A DNA stretch of 20,912 bases from Stenotrophomonas maltophilia (GTDB taxonomy: Bacteria; Pseudomonadota; Gammaproteobacteria; Xanthomonadales; Xanthomonadaceae). The stretch is taken from NCBI GenBank assembly GCA_002386405.1, contig DGIP01000264.1, positions 1 to 20,912 of the forward strand, written 5' to 3'. The first letter of the stretch is position 1. Each line of letters starts with the position of its first letter. Of this stretch, positions 16,294-20,912 are shown piece after piece. Both the position numbers and the translations under genes were made by a program. Below the pieces are notes generated by a model. That model did not search any database. It was given only the letters and a program-made list of their open reading frames with translations, and was not told where the DNA came from.

Positions 16294-17328
16294 ATGGACT
16301 CCGTCATGGCCCACGATCTCAACGACACGCTGATCTTCGTCAAGGTGGTCGAGCAAGGCAGCTTCATTGCCGCTGCCAATGCGCTCGGCCTGCCCAAGAC
16401 CACCGTCAGCCGCAAGGTGCAGGAACTGGAAACGCGGCTGGGCGCACGCCTGCTGCACCGGACCACGCGCCGGCTGGGCCTGACCGAGGCCGGCTCGGTG
16501 TACCACGAGCATTGCCAGCGCATCGCGCGCGAGCTGGAAGAAGCCGAAGGCGCGGTCAACCAGCTGCAGTCCGGCCCACGCGGCTGGCTGCGCTTCACCG
16601 TGCCCTATTCGATCGGCATCACCTGGATCGCACCGCTGCTGGGGCAGTTCCACGCCCAGTACCCGGAGATCCAGCTGGACATGCACCTGGGCAACGAAAA
16701 GCTGGACCTGATCGCGGGCGAAGCGGACCTCGCGCTGCGCGTGGGTGCCCTGCCCGATTCCAACCTGGTGGCGCGCAAGCTGGGCAGCCTGCGAACCCAG
16801 GTGTTCGCCAGCCCGGCCTACATCGAACGCTACGGCGAGCCGCTGCACCCGGACGAACTGCAGTTCCACCGCATCCTGGCGATGCGCAAGGCACGCAACC
16901 TCAACAACAACCGGTTCTTCTGGCAGCTGGGCGAGAACGGCGGCGACCTGCGCGATTTCCCGGTCAATCCGCTGCTGGTGGCCAATGATCCGTCGGCGTT
17001 GAACGGTGCGCTGGTCTGCGGCGAGGGGCTGCTGCTCACCGGCGATGTGATGGCCAAGCCGTTCATCGAATCGGGCATGGTGCGCCGCGTGCTGGCGGGC
17101 TGGACCGGCCCGGAAGTGGATTTCAACGCGGTGTTCGCCGGCGGCCGGCTGGTGTCGCCGAAGGTGCGCGCGTTCGTGGATTTCCTGGTCGAAAAGCTCA
17201 ACTTCGACGCCAACTACATGCTGGCGCAGTGCCCGGCGGCGAAGCTGGCCAAGCAGCAGCAGAAGGAAGCCGAAGCGGAGCTGCAGGAGACCGGGAAGCG
17301 GATCCTGGAGACAGTGACGGCGGGTTGA
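16294..17328 (+). CDS. smeRv: LysR-type transcriptional regulator SmeRv
   Basis: This 344-residue LysR regulator has an N-terminal winged helix-turn-helix (SFIAAANALGLPKTTVSRKVQELETRLG, about 23-50) followed by the RTTRRLGLTEAG wing, a linker helix, and a two-lobe effector-binding domain to about residue 300. ATG at 16294 or the second ATG at 16306 could be used; neither has a strong ribosome-binding site. It is divergent from the efflux operon across a roughly 130-base region, the placement of smeRv, which controls smeU1VWU2X. The C-terminal tail beyond residue 300 (LAKQQQKEAEAELQETGKRIL) is a charged helix, longer than in most LysR proteins of about 300 residues. The gene ends in a strong terminator. 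Confidence 0.9.
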   Translation: MDSVMAHDLNDTLIFVKVVEQGSFIAAANALGLPKTTVSRKVQELETRLGARLLHRTTRRLGLTEAGSVYHEHCQRIARELEEAEGAVNQLQSGPRGWLRFTVPYSIGITWIAPLLGQFHAQYPEIQLDMHLGNEKLDLIAGEADLALRVGALPDSNLVARKLGSLRTQVFASPAYIERYGEPLHPDELQFHRILAMRKARNLNNNRFFWQLGENGGDLRDFPVNPLLVANDPSALNGALVCGEGLLLTGDVMAKPFIESGMVRRVLAGWTGPEVDFNAVFAGGRLVSPKVRAFVDFLVEKLNFDANYMLAQCPAAKLAKQQQKEAEAELQETGKRILETVTAG

Positions 17329-17348
17329 TCCGACCCGTCCGCGCAATG

Positions 17349-17380
17349 AAAAATGCCGCCTTCGCAGGCGGCATTTTTTT
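17349..17380. terminator. Bidirectional intrinsic terminator between smeRv and the OmpA-family gene
   Basis: AATGCCGCC and GGCGGCATT pair perfectly around TTCGCA. Seven T follow on the plus strand and five on the minus strand. It sits between two convergent genes, 20 bases after the smeRv stop and about 25 bases after the stop of the lipoprotein gene, so it can serve both. Confidence 0.92.
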
Positions 17381-17405
17381 ATCGCGAAACTGCGCGGTGC
17401 TTCCG

Positions 17406-18101
17406 TTATTGGGTGAGCGGGATCACGCGGATTTCCACGCGGCGGTTCTTGGCGCGGCCGGCATCGGTGCTGTTGTCGGCAATGGGATAGGCCTTGCCGG
17501 CACCCAGCGTCTCCATGCGCACGCGATCCACGCCCTGCCCGGCCAGGTAGGCAGCCACCGAATCGGCGCGCTCCTTGGACAGCTTGTTGTTCACCGCATC
17601 GCTGCCGATGCTGTCGGTGTGGCCGACCACTTCGATCATGGTCTGGTTGTATTCGGTAAGCGTCGCGGCCACGCCGTTGAGCGCACCGTAGAACTGCGGC
17701 TTCAGCGCGGACTTGCCGAAGTCGAAGGTCACGCCGTCGGGCAGGCTCAGCACGATGTTGTCGCCCTGGCGCTGCACGTCGATGCCGGTATTGGCGGTAC
17801 GCTCGCGCAGCTGCCGTTCCTGCTTGTTCTGATACGCACCCACGCCGGCGCCGGCCAGTGCACCGATACCTGCACCCACCATCGCGTGCTGGCGGCGCTC
17901 GGTCGCGCTGTCACCGGTCAGCAGGCCGGCGGCCACGCCGATGGCGGTACCGATCAGCGCATTGCGGCCGGTGCGGCTCTGCTGCTCGGTCGGGTTGCCG
18001 TACTGGTCACTCTGCACGTAGGAGCCACCGGTGGCGCAGGCCGACAGGGCGGCAGCGGTCATCAGGGCCAGGGCCACGTTGCGGGGTGCGGATCGAATCA
18101 T
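17406..18101 (-). CDS. OmpA-family peptidoglycan-binding lipoprotein (YiaD-like)
   Basis: This is a 231-residue outer-membrane lipoprotein. The ATG at 18101 has AGGAG six bases upstream and starts a lipoprotein signal ending LSAC, with Cys22 the acylated residue. Residues about 48-90 are Gly/Ala-rich glycine-zipper segments (ALIGTAIGVAAG and MVGAGIGALAGAGVGAY), likely membrane-associated. An OmpA C-terminal domain follows from about 117 to 228 with VTFDFGKSALKP, GHTDSIGS, and NKLSKERADSV. D163 and R178 match the two residues that bind diaminopimelate in peptidoglycan, so it should tether the outer membrane to the cell wall. This domain order matches YiaD and Pseudomonas homologues. It lies 117 bases downstream of the photolyase gene on the same strand and is probably transcribed from its own promoter. 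Confidence 0.9.
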   Translation of the reverse strand: MIRSAPRNVALALMTAAALSACATGGSYVQSDQYGNPTEQQSRTGRNALIGTAIGVAAGLLTGDSATERRQHAMVGAGIGALAGAGVGAYQNKQERQLRERTANTGIDVQRQGDNIVLSLPDGVTFDFGKSALKPQFYGALNGVAATLTEYNQTMIEVVGHTDSIGSDAVNNKLSKERADSVAAYLAGQGVDRVRMETLGAGKAYPIADNSTDAGRAKNRRVEIRVIPLTQ

Positions 18102-18218
18102 GGTGTTCTCCTTGGATGCCGTCTGACGGCGTGCGGACGGCCAGAAGGATAAACACGCAGATGCGATGCCGGCATGATGAACACGCACGGATTCGGCATT
18201 TCGTTCAGGTTTCGGGCA

Positions 18219-19634
18219 TCAGCCGGTGTGTCGATACGCGGCCAACGCCGCCTCGCGGCCGGCCGCCAGATCCACCAGCGGCACCGCCGGATAGCCCGGT
18301 GCCAGCTCGGCCAGCAACGACGGCGACTGCCACGGTGCGAAGCGCGCCTTCACCGGCAGCGGCGCCAGTTCGGGCACCCAGCGGGTGATGTAACGCGCAT
18401 GCGGATCGAACTTCTGCGACTGCGTGACCGGGTTGAAGATGCGGAAATACGGCGCCGCATCCGCACCGGTACCGGCGACCCACTGCCAGCCCATGGTGTT
18501 GTTGGCCAGGTCCGCATCCACCAGCGTGTCCCAGAACCAGCGGGCGCCGTGCAGCCAGTGCTGGCGCATGTGCTTGCACAGGAAGCTGGCCACGATCATC
18601 CGCACGCGGTTGTGCATGTAGCCGGTGGCCCACAGTTCGCGCAGCCCCGCGTCTACGATCGGCACGCCGGTCCGCCCCTGCTGCCAGGCCTGCATCTGTG
18701 TCGCATTCGGCTCGGCCCAGCGGAAGTTCGCGAAACGCGGGTTGAGGTTCTGTTCCGGGGTCTGCGGGAAGTGGTGCAGCAGGTGGTAGGAGAACTCACG
18801 CCAGCCCAGCTCGCGGAGGTAGCCATCGATATCGGCATCGCGGCTGGCGCTGCGCTCCGCTTCCAGCCGTCGCACGATCTGCCACGGCGAGACTTCGCCG
18901 AAGTGCAGGTGCGGCGACAGCAGCGACGTGCCTACCCGGTCCGGCAGGTCGCGCTGCTGGCGGTAACCGTTCAATGCACCGTCAATGAACACCGACAGCG
19001 CTTCCTGCGCGCCGGCTTCGCCCGGCTGCCAGTGCTCCCAGAACTGCTTGTCCCAGTCCAGCGTCGGCGCCAGTCCCAAGGTGTGCAGTGCCACGCCTGT
19101 CGCAGCGTGCGCCGGCAGGGTCTGCGGCAGCCGGGCGGCCGCCGGAATGTTCATGCGGGCCAGCGCGTTGCGCCAGAACGGGGTGAATACTTTGTAAGGC
19201 CCGCCCTGAAGCGTGGCGATGTCCCATGGCTCGAACATCAGGCTGCCGTTGCAGCTGTCTGCATCGATGCCCTGCCCGCGCAGCTCGCGCTTGATCCGGG
19301 CGTCGCGCGGTTGCGTGGCCGGTTCGTACTTGCGGTTCCAGTACACCGCCTCTGCGCCGGTTTCTTCGATCAGCGCCTGCAGCTGCGCCTGGCTGTCACC
19401 CTGGCGCAGCACCAGCGCCGACCCGCGCGCGCGCAGGTCTGCATCCAGCGCGGCCAACGAGCGGTGCAGCCACGCGTTCGACGCACCGCCCGGCGCCCAT
19501 GCGCCCTCCTCGTCCGGCGCGTGGATGTAGACCGGCACCGGGATATGCCCCGCCTCCAGCGCGGCCTGCAGCGCCGGGTTTTCCTGAAGACGCAGATCAC
19601 GGCGGAACCAGACCAGAGCTACCGACACAAGCAC
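18219..19634 (-). CDS. phrB: Deoxyribodipyrimidine (class I CPD) photolyase
   Basis: This 471-residue cytoplasmic enzyme uses near-UV/blue light to split cyclobutane pyrimidine dimers in DNA. The N-terminal antenna domain begins VWFRRDLRLQENPAL. The FAD domain holds LSPHLHFGEVSP (239-250), ELGWREF (275-281), TGVPIVDAGLRELWATGYMHNRVRM (322-346) and WQWVAGTGADAAPYFRIFNP (383-402), the last being typical of class I CPD photolyases. The electron-transfer tryptophans fall at W306, W360 and W383, close to E. coli W306, W359 and W382, so the enzyme looks intact. The start is uncertain between GTG at 19634 and GTG two codons later; the ribosome-binding site (AGG) is weak. It is divergent from the catalase-like gene with only 23 bases between start codons. 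Confidence 0.95.
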   Translation of the reverse strand: MLVSVALVWFRRDLRLQENPALQAALEAGHIPVPVYIHAPDEEGAWAPGGASNAWLHRSLAALDADLRARGSALVLRQGDSQAQLQALIEETGAEAVYWNRKYEPATQPRDARIKRELRGQGIDADSCNGSLMFEPWDIATLQGGPYKVFTPFWRNALARMNIPAAARLPQTLPAHAATGVALHTLGLAPTLDWDKQFWEHWQPGEAGAQEALSVFIDGALNGYRQQRDLPDRVGTSLLSPHLHFGEVSPWQIVRRLEAERSASRDADIDGYLRELGWREFSYHLLHHFPQTPEQNLNPRFANFRWAEPNATQMQAWQQGRTGVPIVDAGLRELWATGYMHNRVRMIVASFLCKHMRQHWLHGARWFWDTLVDADLANNTMGWQWVAGTGADAAPYFRIFNPVTQSQKFDPHARYITRWVPELAPLPVKARFAPWQSPSLLAELAPGYPAVPLVDLAAGREAALAAYRHTG

Positions 19635-19657
19635 CGCCTACGCTGAAAGAGAGCCAC

Positions 19658-20860
19658 ATGATAGCGATGCCGGGTGAAGGCGCTGCACGCGCCCTTCGCA
19701 TCGCCGCGATGCTGCCTGCACCGCCCCTGCACGGGTCACGCGGGAAGGTGGCCCCTCTTCCTGCGGATGTCATCGCCATGCCTGCGCTCCTCCCTGCTGT
19801 TGCCTACTCGGTCAACGTTGAACATGCCGACGCGGACGAACAGGCCACCATCGCCGAACTGGCCAAGGTGTTCACCGACATGGCCCAGGTGGTGGCCAAC
19901 CACGAAGGCCACGCGCACCGCGCGGTGCATGCCAAGGGGCACGCGCTGCTGCGCGGGCGTTTCCGCGTGCTGGAGGGGCTGTCGCCCGAGCTGAGCCAGG
20001 GCCTGTTTGCCGCACCCGGTGAGTACGACGCCCTGGTGCGGTTGTCCTCGCCACCGGCCGAGCAGCTGCCCGATACCGTCTCCACGCCGCGCGCGATGGC
20101 CGTTAAGATCCTGGACGTGCCAGGTGCACGCGTGGAGGGAGGCGATGAGCAGCACAGCCAGGACTTCCTGATGGTGAATGGGCCGGCGTTCAACACGCCC
20201 GGCATCAGCGGTTTCCTCCGCTCGGCGAAGCTGCTGGCGGCCACCACCGAGCGCATGCCGCGCACCAAGCAGGTGCTGTCGGCCACGCTGCGCGGCACCG
20301 AGGCAGCGCTGGAAGCCGTCGGCGGGCAAAGCGCCACGCTCAAGGCGCTGGGCGGCGAACCGCAGCATCACCCGTTGGGTGAAACCTTCTTTACCCAGGT
20401 GCCATTCCGCTATGGCGCGTACATCGCCAAGTTCTCCTGGGTGCCGGTATCCCCGGCGTTGAAGGCGCTGACCGGCGAGCCGCTGGAATCGGCTCCGGAC
20501 ACGCAACGCGAGGCGGTGGCCGCGTTCTTCGCCCAGCCGGGTGCCGTGGCCGAATGGGAGCTGCAGGTGCAGCTGTGCCGCGACCTGGAGAAGATGCCGA
20601 TTGAAGACGCGTCGGTGGTGTGGCCTGAAGCGCTCAGCCCGTACCTGCCCGTCGGTCGTCTGTTGGTCGAAGCCCAGGCCTCCTGGAGTGCAGACGCCGA
20701 ATCGAGCGAAGACCAGCTGGCCTTCGCCCCGTGGCATGCCCTGGCGGCGCATCGGCCGCTGGGCAACCTCAACCGCGCACGTCGCGTGGTAATGGCGGCC
20801 TCGCGTGAATTCCGTTCAACGTTCAACCGTTGCCCGATCCACGAACCAACATCGGTTTGA
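19658..20860 (+). CDS. Catalase-like haem-binding protein (y4iL-like)
   Basis: This 400-residue protein of the catalase-related superfamily has the distal-His region HRAVHAKGHALLRGRFRVL, the segment SQDFLMVNGPAF that matches the catalase QDF...N stretch, and a C-terminal RARRVVMAASREFR. It is shorter than monofunctional catalases, and I do not see the classical proximal RxxxY haem ligand, so it is better called catalase-like than catalase; true H2O2 dismutation is uncertain. No signal peptide is visible, so it is likely cytoplasmic. The ATG at 19658 has a weak AGAG upstream; a later start at 19779 (MPALLPAV) is possible. It is divergently paired with the photolyase gene, which suggests shared control by light or oxidative stress, though this is inference. 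Confidence 0.8.
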   Translation: MIAMPGEGAARALRIAAMLPAPPLHGSRGKVAPLPADVIAMPALLPAVAYSVNVEHADADEQATIAELAKVFTDMAQVVANHEGHAHRAVHAKGHALLRGRFRVLEGLSPELSQGLFAAPGEYDALVRLSSPPAEQLPDTVSTPRAMAVKILDVPGARVEGGDEQHSQDFLMVNGPAFNTPGISGFLRSAKLLAATTERMPRTKQVLSATLRGTEAALEAVGGQSATLKALGGEPQHHPLGETFFTQVPFRYGAYIAKFSWVPVSPALKALTGEPLESAPDTQREAVAAFFAQPGAVAEWELQVQLCRDLEKMPIEDASVVWPEALSPYLPVGRLLVEAQASWSADAESSEDQLAFAPWHALAAHRPLGNLNRARRVVMAASREFRSTFNRCPIHEPTSV

Positions 20861-20876
20861 ACACCAGGCCCGACCC

Positions 20877-20899
20877 GTAGAGCCACGCCCTGCGTGGCT
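20877..20899 (+). repeat. SMAG-type REP hairpin at the right end
   Basis: GTAG (20877-20880) is followed by a perfect 8-bp stem, AGCCACGC and GCGTGGCT, around CCT. It starts 16 bases after the catalase-like gene stop. The genomic sequence ends exactly at the last stem base, where adapter begins, so a second inverted copy that often follows cannot be seen. Confidence 0.8.
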
Positions 20900-20912
20900 A
20901 GATCGGAAGAGC
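20900..20912 (+). other. Illumina universal adapter (sequencing artefact)
   Basis: The last 13 bases are AGATCGGAAGAGC, an exact match to the start of the Illumina TruSeq adapter, flush with the end of the sequence. It is not genomic. The first A may be the A-tail added in library preparation. Confidence 0.95.

Noticed and set aside
18102..18218. Small inverted repeats (GCCGT/ACGGC, ATGCCGGCAT) upstream of the OmpA-family gene
   Set aside because: They are short and common in GC-rich DNA, with no convincing -35/-10 pair beside them. I see nothing else in this gap.

Overview
The window is a high-GC gammaproteobacterial segment that almost certainly comes from Stenotrophomonas (maltophilia complex). 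Two independent signs point there. The first is a complete efflux operon in the order SDR oxidoreductase, adaptor, RND pump, SDR oxidoreductase, outer-membrane factor, with a divergent LysR regulator, which is the smeU1-V-W-U2-X / smeRv layout. The second is a set of short GTAG-headed imperfect hairpins in intergenic positions, the SMAG-type REP elements of S. maltophilia. No tRNA, rRNA, insertion sequence, prophage or CRISPR array is visible.

Left part (1-7760, + strand): about 6 kb is one giant reading frame, open at the left edge and more than 2000 residues long. It looks like a polymorphic toxin. It has a long helical N-terminal part of no recognised family, a hydrophobic mid-protein segment like that of large dermonecrotic-type toxins, and a C-terminal deaminase-fold domain with a DSE...CxxC zinc/catalytic signature. 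A 222-residue membrane protein and a secreted endonuclease/exonuclease/phosphatase-fold hydrolase follow. Neither looks like a dedicated immunity protein for a cytosolic deaminase.

Middle part (7760-17380): a divergent pair of SMAG hairpins and a 73-residue two-helix membrane protein precede the efflux operon, which is transcribed on the minus strand from about 16.2 kb to 8.4 kb. A previously unnamed 75-codon frame with a strong ribosome-binding site sits at the head of the operon and overlaps the smeU1 start by ATGA. A MerR/SoxR-geometry palindrome lies between smeU1 and smeV. A SMAG hairpin plus two more hairpins fill the smeV-smeW gap. The smeRv regulator reads away from the operon, and its predicted promoter overlaps a strong inverted repeat. 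A bidirectional terminator separates smeRv from the next, convergent gene.

Right part (17400-20912): an OmpA-family peptidoglycan-binding lipoprotein and a class I CPD photolyase lie on the minus strand. A catalase-like haem protein is divergent from the photolyase with a gap of only 23 bases. The last 36 bases are a SMAG hairpin followed directly by the 13-base Illumina universal adapter, so the right end is an assembly end carrying untrimmed adapter and not genomic DNA.

The efflux operon with its oxidoreductases, the photolyase and the catalase-like protein all suit a redox or stress theme, but apart from the efflux cluster there is no sequence evidence that these genes act together.
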